A stretch of DNA of 7,717 nucleotides from DASUTB01 sp036374835 (GCA_036374835.1 DASUTB010000101.1:1-7717), one strand, 5' to 3'; counted from the stretch's first letter, positions 1 to 6,960 are shown. A program made the numbers and translations. Notes: generated from the letters alone by a model not told the origin.

Positions 1-14
1 CCTCTCTCGTCGTT

Positions 15-26
15 TCCTCCATTCTA
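15..26 (-). promoter_or_regulatory. Minus-strand -10 box and ribosome binding site of an off-window gene
   Basis: Reading leftwards, TAGAAT (26-21) is a good -10 hexamer placed just after the copper-type operator, and GGAGGAAACG (20-11) looks like a Shine-Dalgarno sequence. No ATG or GTG follows at suitable spacing before the edge, so the start codon, if real, lies outside. A very short leader is implied. The gene is likely another member of the copper regulon, such as a repressor, chaperone or efflux protein; its identity cannot be seen here. Confidence 0.45.
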
Positions 27-32
27 GCGCGA

Positions 33-49
33 CCCCACCTAGGGTGGGG
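33..49 (-). promoter_or_regulatory. CsoR-like copper operator, copy 1 (leftward)
   Basis: Perfect 7-base inverted repeat CCCCACC / GGTGGGG around a TAG spacer. It is built from the same GGGGTGGG-type half sites as the two other palindromes in this window and resembles the operator of the copper repressor CsoR of Mycobacterium tuberculosis, recalled as containing GTGGGGTGGGAT. On the minus strand it is followed after 6 bases by TAGAAT and then a GGAGG Shine-Dalgarno sequence, so it most likely controls a gene transcribed leftwards out of the window. The operator role is inferred from similarity and from repetition in front of copper genes. Confidence 0.65.
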
Positions 50-147
50 CAGTTACCACCCTGTGCACGGTGGCTGCGACCATGCTGGCAGCCTCGATGG
101 GCCGATTCCGGCTCAGCCCCCCGGGTCGATCGGTATCGCCAACGGTT

Positions 148-282
148 TCATCCGAACGAGTCCGGGCCGTGCCGGCGTCCGAGCTGCCGAAGCGTGCGAT
201 CGACCTGCCATAGGCAGATGCCGAAGGCCAGGATCACGCCCGCGCCCACGGTGGCACGGCCAATTACGTCACCGCGGCACAT
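148..282 (-). CDS. Possible 44-residue single-pass membrane peptide
   Basis: Small minus-strand open frame starting at an ATG (282-280) with a GGAG seven bases upstream and ending in TGA. The product begins MCRGDVIGRATV, has one hydrophobic stretch around residues 11-25 (GAGVILAFGICLW) and a basic amphipathic tail with several arginines, as in small inner-membrane proteins. About four fifths of its codons end in G or C, compatible with real coding in this genome. The frame extends upstream to 366, but that longer version would overlap the operator of the ATPase. I do not recognise the family. It sits between two copper-type operators and points left. It could be chance coding or a remnant of a longer gene. 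Confidence 0.33.
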   Translation of the reverse strand: MCRGDVIGRATVGAGVILAFGICLWQVDRTLRQLGRRHGPDSFG

Positions 283-362
283 GGCCAGGCTCCAGAGACG
301 AGATGGCCCGCGTGAACATGCCGGAGCGTCCGCGCATTGTCCGCCGTCTCCAGCGGTGGCGT

Positions 363-380
363 CCACCCCACCTGGGGTGG
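363..380 (+). promoter_or_regulatory. CsoR-like copper operator, copy 2 (ATPase promoter)
   Basis: Perfect 8-base inverted repeat CCACCCCA / TGGGGTGG with a CC spacer, followed by GGATGG, so the right arm reads TGGGGTGGGAT. This is very close to what I recall of the CsoR operator of M. tuberculosis. Seven bases downstream lies TAGAGT (388-393), a plausible -10 box, which puts the palindrome in the -35/spacer zone, where a bound repressor would block RNA polymerase. No good -35 hexamer is seen at the usual distance. The site is 70 bases upstream of the ATPase start. Binding by CsoR or RicR, with release by Cu(I), is inference. Confidence 0.75.
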
Positions 381-387
381 GATGGTG

Positions 388-393
388 TAGAGT
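388..393 (+). promoter_or_regulatory. Candidate -10 box for the ATPase transcript
   Basis: TAGAGT, preceded by TG, lies directly downstream of the copper-type palindrome and about 57 bases before the ATPase start codon. Its spacing from the operator (7 bases) resembles that of TAGAAT after the leftward operator (6 bases), which supports both. The -35 position falls inside the palindrome and has no consensus. Confidence 0.4.
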
Positions 394-435
394 GTTGACA
401 ACAGATGAAGTGAGTCGGCCGGGTGGGGTCGGAGC

Positions 436-441
436 AAGGAG
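436..441 (+). promoter_or_regulatory. Ribosome binding site deciding the ATPase start
   Basis: AAGGAG lies 8 bases before ATG450. The upstream in-frame GTG at 423 has no comparable site, and the GTG at 441 overlaps this one, so the 979-residue form is favoured over the 988-residue form. Confidence 0.7.
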
Positions 442-449
442 TGAGCAGA

Positions 450-3389
450 ATGACCTGGGTTGATCTTCTGGTTCTGGCAGGTGGTGCGGGCCTGATCGGT
501 GTGCTGGTGTGGTTCTTCTACGGGTCGAGGAGGGCCAGCCGGGCGCGGCTGCATGATGGGGTGCAGGAGATCGGGATCACCGTCAAGGGCGGCTACTCGC
601 CCGACGTTGTCACGGTCCGGCAGGGCACGCCGGTCCGGCTGACATTCACGCGGCAGGAGTCGGGTGAGTGCACGTCGAAGGTTGTGTTCCCTGACTTCCG
701 GCTGTCCCGCAGTTTGCCTGAAGGCGAGCCGGTCACGGTGGAGCTCACGCCCACCGAAACCGGTGAGTTCGGCTTTGCATGTGGGATGAACATGATCAAG
801 GGCCGGCTAGCGGTCGAGCCGGCCGGCGACGACAGTGCTGCGTTGGCCGGCGATCTACCCGCACACGATGAGCCCTCAGCGCCGCCGGAGACGTCCGGCT
901 CGGAGCGGGTCGAGTTCACGGTGGTGGACTCGATGACCTGCGCCTCCTGCGTGGTCACCATTGAGAACGCGATCGCGATGCTGCCCGGCATCGTTTCCCA
1001 CGAGGTGAGCCTGGCCACCGAGCGGGTGGCCGTCACTTTCGACCCTTCCCAGGTCGACCGGCGCCGCATCGGCGAGGCGATCGAGGCGGCCGGCTACCGG
1101 GTCAGGGAGCGGGTCGAAACCACCGACGCCGGGGCCGACGAGCACGCCGAGGCGGCCGCCCGAAAGGCCGAGATCCGCGACCTGTCATGGCGGGTTTTGG
1201 TCGGCGCGATCCTCACGCTGCCAGTCCTGGCCGCGGTGATGGCCGAGGACCTGTTCGGTGCCACGTGGGTGCCCGAGCTGCTGATGAACCGGTGGCTGCA
1301 GCTGGCGCTGATCGCACCGGTGATGTTCTACACCGGCTGGCCGATCCACCGCACCGGCTGGCTGGCCCTCAAGCACCGGTCGGCGGACATGAACTCTCTG
1401 ATCACCCTGGGCACGATCGCCGCGTTCGGGTACAGCCTGGTGGTCACCTTCCTGCCTGGCCTGGTGCCCGTCGACGTGCGTGAGGTCTACTACGAGGCAG
1501 TCGGAGTGATCATCACCCTGATCCTGCTCGGGCGGCTGCTCGAGACCAAGGCCAAGGCCGGCACCGGTGAGGCGATCCGCAAGCTGCTGGGGCTGCAGGC
1601 CAAGACCGCCCGGATCGTGCGCGACGGCACGGAGGTCGCGATTCCTGTCGAGGACGTCGCGCCCGGTGATGTCGTCGTGGTGCGGCCCGGGGAGAAAGTG
1701 CCTGTCGACGGCGAGATCGTAATGGGCCAGTCCACGGTCGACGAGTCGATGGTCACCGGCGAGTCCATCCCGGTGGAGAAAACTGTCGGCGACCAGGTGA
1801 TCGGCGCCACGGTCAACCAGACCGGCGCGTTCCGGTTCCGGGCAACCGCGGTCGGCCGTGAGACGATGCTCTCGCAGATCGTCAAGCTGGTGCAGGACGC
1901 CCAGGCTTCGAAAGCCCCGATCCAGCGGCTCGCCGACCTCGTGTCCAGCTACTTCGTGCCCGCCGTGGTGTTCATCGCCATCGCGACGTTCGTGACCTGG
2001 TTCGTCGTCGGCCCGCAGCCCGCACTGACCCTGGCGCTGGTCGCCGGCGTGTCGGTGCTGATCATCGCCTGCCCATGCGCGCTCGGGCTGGCAACCCCGT
2101 TGTCGATCATGGTCGGCACCGGGAAGGGTGCCGAGCAGGGCATCCTGATCCGCTCGGCAGGAGCTCTGGAGACCGCGCAGAAGCTGCACACCCTCGTGTT
2201 GGACAAGACCGGCACCATCACCAAGGGCACTCCCGAGCTGACCGACGTCGTCGTCCTCGACGGGTTCGGTGAGGACGACCTTCTCACGCTGGCCGCGTCC
2301 GCCGAGACCGTCTCGGAGCACCCGCTCGGCGCCGCGATCGTCCGCGGAGCGCAGGCCCGAGGGCTCGACCTGCTCGAACCGGGCGAGTTCGACTCGGTCA
2401 CCGGCAAGGGTATCCGCGCCACCGTCGACAGCCGCGACGTGCTGATCGGCAACCTTGGGCTACTCACCGACGCGGCCACCGACGCCTCGCAGCTCGATGT
2501 GCACGGGGTCGAGTTGGCGGAGGCCGGCAAGACCCCGATGTTCATCGCCGTCGACGGCCGCCCCGCCGGGCTGGTCGCGGTCGCCGACACGATCAAGGAC
2601 GACGCGACCGCGGCCGTGGCAGCGCTCCGACGGCTCGGAGTTGAGCCGGTGATGATCACCGGCGACAACCGCCGAACCGCGGTGGCGATCGCCCGGCAGG
2701 TCGGTATCAACCGGGTGCTGGCCGAGGTGCTCCCACAGGACAAGGCGGCCGAGGTCCGCCGGCTGCAAGCCGATGGGCGCGTGGTCGGGATGGTCGGCGA
2801 CGGCATCAACGACGCACCCGCCCTCGCGCAGGCCGACGTCGGCATTGCGGTCGGGTCCGGCACCGACGTGGCCATCGAGGCCGCCGACGTGACGCTCATC
2901 TCCGAGAACATCGGCGGGCTGGTCACCACCCTCCGGCTGTCCCGCGCCACCATGCGCAACATTCGCCAGAACCTCGTCCTGGCATTCGTCTACAACTCGG
3001 TCGGCATCCCAATCGCGGCCGGGCTGCTCTACCCGATCACCGGGTGGCTGCTCTCACCGATGATCGCCGCCGCTGCCATGGCCGCCTCCAGCCTGTCCGT
3101 CGTCGGCAACGCCAACCGGCTCCGCCGCTGGCGCGCTCTGCCCCTGCCCGCCGCCACCGCACCCACGGCCGAGCCCCGGGTAGAAACGCCCGGCGACCAC
3201 ATCCCCGAGTCCGCCGGGCCGACCCAGACCGCCACCGACCCGGTCTGCGGCATGACTATCGAAATCGCCACCGCTGCGGCAACCACCGAGCACCAAGGAC
3301 ACACCTACGCGTTCTGTTCGAACAGCTGTCACAGTGCATTCACCACCGACCCCGACCAGTATGTGCTGGCCGGCGCCAACCAGGCCTGA
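450..3389 (+). CDS. Copper-exporting P1B-1-type ATPase with cupredoxin, HMA and YHS domains
   Basis: Membrane pump that hydrolyses ATP to move Cu(I) out of the cytoplasm (CopA/CtpV type, 979 residues, longer than the usual 740-830). Order: anchor helix (about 5-23, followed by arginines); cupredoxin-like domain (about 35-125) with Cys74 and CGM at 111-113; HMA domain with Cys164 and Cys167 in MTCASC; TM1-4; actuator TGES at 436-439; CPC at 541-543 in TM6; phosphorylation Asp585 in DKTGT; HP motif with His624; GDGINDAP near 783-790; TM7 with YN at 848-849; TM8 with MAASS at 877-881; and, after a Pro/Ala/Thr-rich linker, a YHS/TRASH domain (Cys933, Cys956, Cys960). CPC, YN and MxxSS are the Cu(I) signature. 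ATG450 is preferred because AAGGAG lies 8 bases upstream; in-frame GTG codons at 423 and 441 are alternatives. Arginines after the first helix place the cupredoxin and HMA domains in the cytoplasm. The C-terminal YHS position and the cupredoxin domain are unusual. Confidence 0.96.
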   Translation: MTWVDLLVLAGGAGLIGVLVWFFYGSRRASRARLHDGVQEIGITVKGGYSPDVVTVRQGTPVRLTFTRQESGECTSKVVFPDFRLSRSLPEGEPVTVELTPTETGEFGFACGMNMIKGRLAVEPAGDDSAALAGDLPAHDEPSAPPETSGSERVEFTVVDSMTCASCVVTIENAIAMLPGIVSHEVSLATERVAVTFDPSQVDRRRIGEAIEAAGYRVRERVETTDAGADEHAEAAARKAEIRDLSWRVLVGAILTLPVLAAVMAEDLFGATWVPELLMNRWLQLALIAPVMFYTGWPIHRTGWLALKHRSADMNSLITLGTIAAFGYSLVVTFLPGLVPVDVREVYYEAVGVIITLILLGRLLETKAKAGTGEAIRKLLGLQAKTARIVRDGTEVAIPVEDVAPGDVVVVRPGEKVPVDGEIVMGQSTVDESMVTGESIPVEKTVGDQVIGATVNQTGAFRFRATAVGRETMLSQIVKLVQDAQASKAPIQRLADLVSSYFVPAVVFIAIATFVTWFVVGPQPALTLALVAGVSVLIIACPCALGLATPLSIMVGTGKGAEQGILIRSAGALETAQKLHTLVLDKTGTITKGTPELTDVVVLDGFGEDDLLTLAASAETVSEHPLGAAIVRGAQARGLDLLEPGEFDSVTGKGIRATVDSRDVLIGNLGLLTDAATDASQLDVHGVELAEAGKTPMFIAVDGRPAGLVAVADTIKDDATAAVAALRRLGVEPVMITGDNRRTAVAIARQVGINRVLAEVLPQDKAAEVRRLQADGRVVGMVGDGINDAPALAQADVGIAVGSGTDVAIEAADVTLISENIGGLVTTLRLSRATMRNIRQNLVLAFVYNSVGIPIAAGLLYPITGWLLSPMIAAAAMAASSLSVVGNANRLRRWRALPLPAATAPTAEPRVETPGDHIPESAGPTQTATDPVCGMTIEIATAAATTEHQGHTYAFCSNSCHSAFTTDPDQYVLAGANQA

Positions 3390-3413
3390 CCCGAACCACG
3401 AAAGGAACAACCG

Positions 3414-3596
3414 ATGAGCTGCGGACACGACGGCTGCACCTGTGGCCCCGACCACGGCAGTGAGCAAGCGCATGCACACGGCCACGGGCACCAACTGCCC
3501 ACCCATCACGAGGCTGCCGACCACGACGACTGCTGTGGCGCCCACGACGCGGACAACAACGACCATCACAGCCGGAGCCTCAAACCCGAACACTGA
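3414..3596 (+). CDS. Small His/Cys-rich putative copper-binding protein
   Basis: A 60-residue acidic, soluble protein with 5 cysteines (3, 8, 10, 40, 41) and 13 histidines: 30% of residues are potential metal ligands and there are no aromatic residues. The N-terminus carries C-x4-C-x-C, the middle an alternating HAHGHGH run (20-26), and the centre a CC pair with flanking His and Asp. This composition suits a metallothionein-like buffer, chaperone or sink for Cu(I)/Cu(II) or Zn. No signal peptide or membrane segment is seen, so it is probably cytoplasmic. The ATG follows AAAGGA by 7 bases and lies 24 bases after the ATPase stop, so the two are almost certainly co-transcribed from the copper-type promoter. 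It is not clearly MymT or any other named family. Metal binding is inferred from composition. Confidence 0.8.
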   Translation: MSCGHDGCTCGPDHGSEQAHAHGHGHQLPTHHEAADHDDCCGAHDADNNDHHSRSLKPEH

Positions 3597-3616
3597 CACG
3601 AGAGCAGCATCGGCCT

Positions 3617-3647
3617 ACCGGCAGCGCATCGTCGATGCGCTGCCGGT
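3617..3647 (+). terminator. Strong hairpin after the ATPase-His/Cys unit
   Basis: Perfect 15-base inverted repeat (3617-3631 and 3633-3647) separated by a single T. As RNA this folds as a stem of about 13 pairs with a 5-base loop (CGTCG). It begins 21 bases after the stop codon of the small His/Cys-rich gene. There is no U tract, as is common in actinobacteria, so termination is likely but not certain; transcript stabilisation is an alternative. Confidence 0.7.
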
Positions 3648-3671
3648 GGCCACTGTGTGCCGTGACAGTCC

Positions 3672-3693
3672 GGCCCGAGAGCACACTCGGGCC
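3672..3693 (-). terminator. Hairpin after the minus-strand ABC permease remnant
   Basis: Inverted repeat GGCCCGAG / CTCGGGCC with a 6-base loop. On the minus strand it starts 9 bases after the TGA (3705-3703) of the permease fragment, the normal place for its terminator. It has no U tract. Together with the hairpin at 3617-3647 it forms a back-to-back pair between converging units. Confidence 0.55.
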
Positions 3694-3702
3694 CCGGCTT
3701 CC

Positions 3703-3858
3703 TCATTGATGCACGTCTCGACGGCGGAATCCCCATGTGGCGACGAGCGGTCCGGCGGCTCCCAGCAGGGCTACGATCACGCCGCCTGCGTCCCATGTGC
3801 CGACCATGGGTTGACCGAAGGCGGTGGCGAGTGACAGGTCACGAACCCAGTTGGGCAG
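3703..3858 (-). pseudogene. C-terminal fragment of an ABC-2 type permease
   Basis: The minus strand encodes about 51 residues that read as a permease C-terminus: LPNWVRDLSL, then AFGQPMVGTWDAGGV, a hydrophobic helix (about 29-43) and the ending GFRRRDVHQ before TGA. A final transmembrane helix followed by an RRRD tail, with the loop containing QPMVG, is typical of ABC-2 permeases of the actinobacterial antibiotic-export kind (family knowledge, no search done). Upstream of LPNW the reading frame becomes non-protein-like (ERRPR and onward), and no start or ABC ATPase gene precedes it. The rest of the protein is therefore missing and this is a decayed 3' end, still followed by its hairpin. Confidence 0.6.
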
Positions 3859-3867
3859 CCGCGGGCG

Positions 3868-4035
3868 TCGCTCGTAGGTACGGTCGTGCTCGGGTTGTGC
3901 GCCGCCGCCTTGGCCGGCGTCGGCCTCGCCGTCGGCGGAGTCACCTCTATACGCCTAGTTGCCCCCACAAATCGTCGTGCAGGCCGGACATGGGCCGGGG
4001 AGGTAGCGCGGGCTCCATCAAGCATTCACGGCTAA
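3868..4035 (+). pseudogene. Internal ABC-2 permease fragment, opposite orientation
   Basis: The plus strand reads SLVGTVVLGLCAAALAGVG then LAVGGVTSIRLVAPT (3868-3969), a transmembrane helix and loop that resemble the segment normally lying just before the C-terminal part of ABC-2 exporter permeases. After APT the frame runs into non-permease sequence (NRRAGRTW...) and stops at TAA 4033. Upstream it is cut at about 3860, next to the oppositely oriented C-terminal fragment. In intact proteins the two pieces would lie on one strand, separated by roughly 25 residues, so an inversion or two independent deletions must have occurred. Assignment rests on motif memory. Confidence 0.45.
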
Positions 4036-4092
4036 ATGTCCACGCACTTGAGTTTAGTGTCGTGGTAGCGATCACCCAGGACGCCTCGAGTC

Positions 4093-4563
4093 TTAGAACG
4101 CCCTGGCTACGTCATGCAACCATGCCCTGTCCGAGTCACGCGCCATCGCCGCGATGTGTCCATTCGTGTCGTATAGAACCGCGTACCGGCGTCCGCCGAT
4201 GATGCGGTTCTCGATCAACATGAGACCGGATCTGCGAGACGTTGCGTCCATGCCGGACACGACGACCAGCGCGCCCTCGATCACGTTCATCCCGCAGATG
4301 AACCTATAGGTGCCTGGCCGGTCGGGTTCGAACCGGACCGTGGTGCGCTCGAACGGGGGAAGCTCGGTGGCAACCTGCAGGTCCGGGAAGACCACCTCCG
4401 AGGTGCAGTGGCCGGTCTCGCGCCGGTCAAACACCAAGTCCACCGGGACGTCCTGGCCGACTTGGATAGTCCGCGGGTGGTAACCGGCGTGTACCCGCAC
4501 CGGCACCAGTAACGTCCGATCCGCGCTCAGTGCTGTCCGGCGGAGGCTGCTCACCATCGTCAT
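4093..4563 (-). CDS. Cytosolic cupredoxin-like protein
   Basis: A 156-residue protein whose residues about 18-102 match the cupredoxin domain of the nearby ATPase: shared GY-P near 27-30, CTS-x-VVFPD at 53-61 and CGMN-I-G at 90-97. Cys53, Cys90 and Met92 are the likely copper ligands; His52 replaces a Glu of the ATPase copy and may add one. There is no signal peptide or anchor, so unlike most cupredoxins it should be cytoplasmic. A C-terminal extension of about 50 residues (IENRIIGGRRYAVLYD onward), absent from the ATPase domain, looks like a beta hairpin plus helix and is not recognised. The first ATG has AAGGAGG 10 bases upstream; a second ATG two codons later is possible. It is the second gene of the MmpL unit and may bind or transfer copper, or sense it. 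Function is inferred. Confidence 0.85.
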   Translation of the reverse strand: MTMVSSLRRTALSADRTLLVPVRVHAGYHPRTIQVGQDVPVDLVFDRRETGHCTSEVVFPDLQVATELPPFERTTVRFEPDRPGTYRFICGMNVIEGALVVVSGMDATSRRSGLMLIENRIIGGRRYAVLYDTNGHIAAMARDSDRAWLHDVARAF

Positions 4564-4585
4564 CCGTGCACTCCCTCCTTCCCCA

Positions 4586-4604
4586 ACGACGGGCGGCCCG
4601 TCGT
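4586..4604 (-). other. Intergenic hairpin in the mmpL-cupredoxin transcript
   Basis: Perfect 8-base inverted repeat ACGACGGG / CCCGTCGT with a 3-base loop, in the 63-base gap between the MmpL stop and the cupredoxin start, just upstream of the Shine-Dalgarno sequence of the latter. It has no U tract. It could attenuate transcription, mark an RNA processing site that sets different levels of the two proteins, or be a protein binding site. Confidence 0.5.
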
Positions 4605-4626
4605 GGATCGGCTGCCGGCTCCCTGA

Positions 4627-6960
4627 TCAGTCACTTCGTCGGTTCTCGAATGTGAGCTGGCCGCCCATATCGGAGGGGATCTCTCGCTCGAGCTCGATGG
4701 TTGGCAGGATCTTGGCCAGTGGTCGCGGCAGCCACCAGTTCCAGTCGCCGAGCAGGCGCATGGTGGCGGGGACGAGCACTACTCGGATGATCGTGGCGTC
4801 GATGAGCACGGCGGTCGCGAGGGCGAACCCGAGCTCCTTGATGTTCAGGATGGACGAGAGCAGGAAGGCGCTAAAGACCACGACCATGATGGCGGCCGCA
4901 CCGGTGATCACGCGGCCGGTACGCGCTAGGCCGATGGCCACGCTGTCCTCGTTCGAGTAACCGCGGTCGTGCAGCTCCCGAATCCGGGACATCAGGAACA
5001 CCTCGTAGTCCATGCTCAGCCCGAACAACACCGCGAACAGCAGTACGGGCGTGATCCAGTTCACCGCGGAGATCGATGTGAAGTCGAACAACCTCTCACC
5101 GAGGCCTTCCTGGAAGACAAGCACGAGCAACCCGTACGAGGCGAAGACCGAGAACAGGTTCATGATCACAGCCTTGAGCGGTATCAGGAGCGACCGGAAC
5201 AGCACCATCAGCAGCAGGAACGTCGCCCCCAGGATGATGGCGACCACGTAGGGAAACCGCGCATACAGCGCATCGGTGGCATCGGCTTCGATGGCGGTGG
5301 TGCCACCGACGAGTACTTCCGAGCCCGCCAGACCGTCGACGGTGGGCAGAATGTCGGACCGCAGCGACCGGACCGTATCCCAGGCCTCGGTGGACCCGGG
5401 GTCGGAGGCGAGGAACCCGAGGACGAGCGCGGTGTCGCCGTCACCGTCCAGGTTGACCAGGTTCGACAGGGAACCGCGGAGCTCGTCGGGGACGCCGGCG
5501 AAGTCGTCGGCGTAGGCGCCCTGGTACTGCTCGAGGGTCGTGCCGGGGGCGACCGAGGTCATGCTCAGCGCACCGGCGAAGCCGGGGTCGTCGGTCACCG
5601 CGCTGGTCAGCTGGTCGAGCGCGGCGATCGTCTCAGGGTCGTCGACGCCTGCCGGGGATCGCACAACGATCTCGACCGGGGTTGTGGTCCCTTCACCGAA
5701 GCCGTGGGCGAGGACCTCGTAGCCCTGGCGGCTCTGCGCGTCGTCACCCAGCAGCCGCACCCCGAGCGACCCGAGTTCCAGATTGAATACCGGCCACGCA
5801 AACGCGCCGATCACCACCATACCGAGGACGGCGTAGCGCGCGGGGCGGCGCATCACGTGGCGGGCCCAACGAGCCCACAAGCCACCGTCGCCGCGCTCGC
5901 GGTGCAGTATCCGGGTCAGCGAGCGCGGCGACTCGATACGATCGCCCAGCAGCGCGATCATCGCCGGGAGCAACGTGAGAGCCGCCGAGACGGCCACCAC
6001 CACCACGAGCACACCGCCGAGACCCATCGAGATCACTGTCGGCTCCCCCGTCACGACTAACGCCGACAGCCCGATCACGACAGCCAGCCCCGAGAAGGCG
6101 ACCGCCTTGCCGGCATGGGTGACCGTCTCCACCACAGACGTCGCGACATCCCGGCCGGACTGCCGCTCCCCTCGGTAGCGGGTCAGGATGAACAGCGCAT
6201 AATCAATGCCGATGCCCAACCCGAGCATGGTGGCGAACGTCTCCAAGAACAACGACAGGTTCATCCATTGCCCTACAAAGAACGCCAACGCGAGCGCGAT
6301 CACAATGCTCACTACGCCGAGCGTCAGCGGCAGCAACGCAGCCACGAGCGCGCCGAACACCCCGATCAGAACCAATAGCGCGATGGGCAGACCAACGGAT
6401 TCGGCCCGCGACAGGCTCTCCTGGCTGCCAGTCGTGAGATCGGCATGGACAGCTTCGGTGCCGGTGAGATAAGTCTGCAACCACCGCGGCGTCTCAATAG
6501 CGTCGACCAACTTGATGATCTCACCGGCTGCGGTCATGCCGTCGGTGTGGGTGCTCGAGCGCAAATCCAGCACCGCGTAGGTCGTGGTGCGGTCTTGAGT
6601 CGTGTACCCGTCCTCGCCGCTCGAGAACCAGCTGGTCACATCCGTGACGTACTCACTGCTCTGGACACGGTCGATCACATCACCCGCCGCGCGGGCGAAC
6701 TCCGCGTCGTCCACCGTGTAGCGGTCACTCCTGAAGACCAGCTGCTGCTGGAAGGGCGACCGTTGCGAGAACTCCTCACCGATCACATCCGCCGCCTGCT
6801 GCGCCTCGCCGGTATTGCCAGTGACGAACTCGCGCTCGAACACCTCCTGCAAACGCGGCGCGAACACCGCTCCGACCGCCAGCAAGACGAGCCAGACCAT
6901 CGCCGTACGCCATGGGTGTCGAACGACCAATTCCCCTAAGCCTCGGAACATGCGATCCAT
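4627..6960 (-). CDS. MmpL/RND-family membrane transporter
   Basis: A 777-residue protein with the two-fold MmpL architecture: TM1 (about 19-36), an extracytoplasmic domain (about 37-190), a block of five helices containing GIDYALFILTRYRGE with Asp253, a basic cytoplasmic loop (about 345-375), a second TM and extracytoplasmic domain, and a second five-helix block with LSMDYEVFLMSRIRE and Asp651. The paired Asp-Tyr motifs are the proton-relay sites of MmpL transporters. Members export lipids, siderophores or drugs across the actinobacterial membrane. I see no cysteine and no Met or His cluster, so direct copper transport is not indicated. ATG6960 is chosen because GAGGAGG lies 7 bases upstream; an ATG at 6984 is possible and a TTG at 7032 would make the operator part of the gene. 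It heads a unit with the cupredoxin gene, under a copper-type operator. The substrate is unknown. Confidence 0.92.
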   Translation of the reverse strand: MDRMFRGLGELVVRHPWRTAMVWLVLLAVGAVFAPRLQEVFEREFVTGNTGEAQQAADVIGEEFSQRSPFQQQLVFRSDRYTVDDAEFARAAGDVIDRVQSSEYVTDVTSWFSSGEDGYTTQDRTTTYAVLDLRSSTHTDGMTAAGEIIKLVDAIETPRWLQTYLTGTEAVHADLTTGSQESLSRAESVGLPIALLVLIGVFGALVAALLPLTLGVVSIVIALALAFFVGQWMNLSLFLETFATMLGLGIGIDYALFILTRYRGERQSGRDVATSVVETVTHAGKAVAFSGLAVVIGLSALVVTGEPTVISMGLGGVLVVVVAVSAALTLLPAMIALLGDRIESPRSLTRILHRERGDGGLWARWARHVMRRPARYAVLGMVVIGAFAWPVFNLELGSLGVRLLGDDAQSRQGYEVLAHGFGEGTTTPVEIVVRSPAGVDDPETIAALDQLTSAVTDDPGFAGALSMTSVAPGTTLEQYQGAYADDFAGVPDELRGSLSNLVNLDGDGDTALVLGFLASDPGSTEAWDTVRSLRSDILPTVDGLAGSEVLVGGTTAIEADATDALYARFPYVVAIILGATFLLLMVLFRSLLIPLKAVIMNLFSVFASYGLLVLVFQEGLGERLFDFTSISAVNWITPVLLFAVLFGLSMDYEVFLMSRIRELHDRGYSNEDSVAIGLARTGRVITGAAAIMVVVFSAFLLSSILNIKELGFALATAVLIDATIIRVVLVPATMRLLGDWNWWLPRPLAKILPTIELEREIPSDMGGQLTFENRRSD

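Noticed and set aside
395..400. TTGACA, a perfect -35 hexamer upstream of the ATPase
   Set aside because: No -10-like sequence follows at 16-19 bases; the sequence there is GC-rich. TAGAGT just downstream of the operator is a better fit.
423..449. GTG423 (988-residue) start for the ATPase
   Set aside because: No good Shine-Dalgarno sequence precedes it, while ATG450 has AAGGAG at 8 bases and begins directly with the anchor helix.
1185..2962. Long minus-strand open frames opposite the ATPase
   Set aside because: They are antisense by-products of high GC with low-complexity composition; the plus strand carries all the P-type ATPase motifs.
3735..4202. A 155-codon plus-strand open frame
   Set aside because: Arginine-rich, not protein-like, and it crosses both permease remnants and the end of the cupredoxin gene.
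4969..6060. A 363-codon plus-strand open frame opposite the MmpL gene
   Set aside because: Its translation is rich in Arg, Gln, Glu and His without domains; the minus strand encodes the MmpL helices and motifs.
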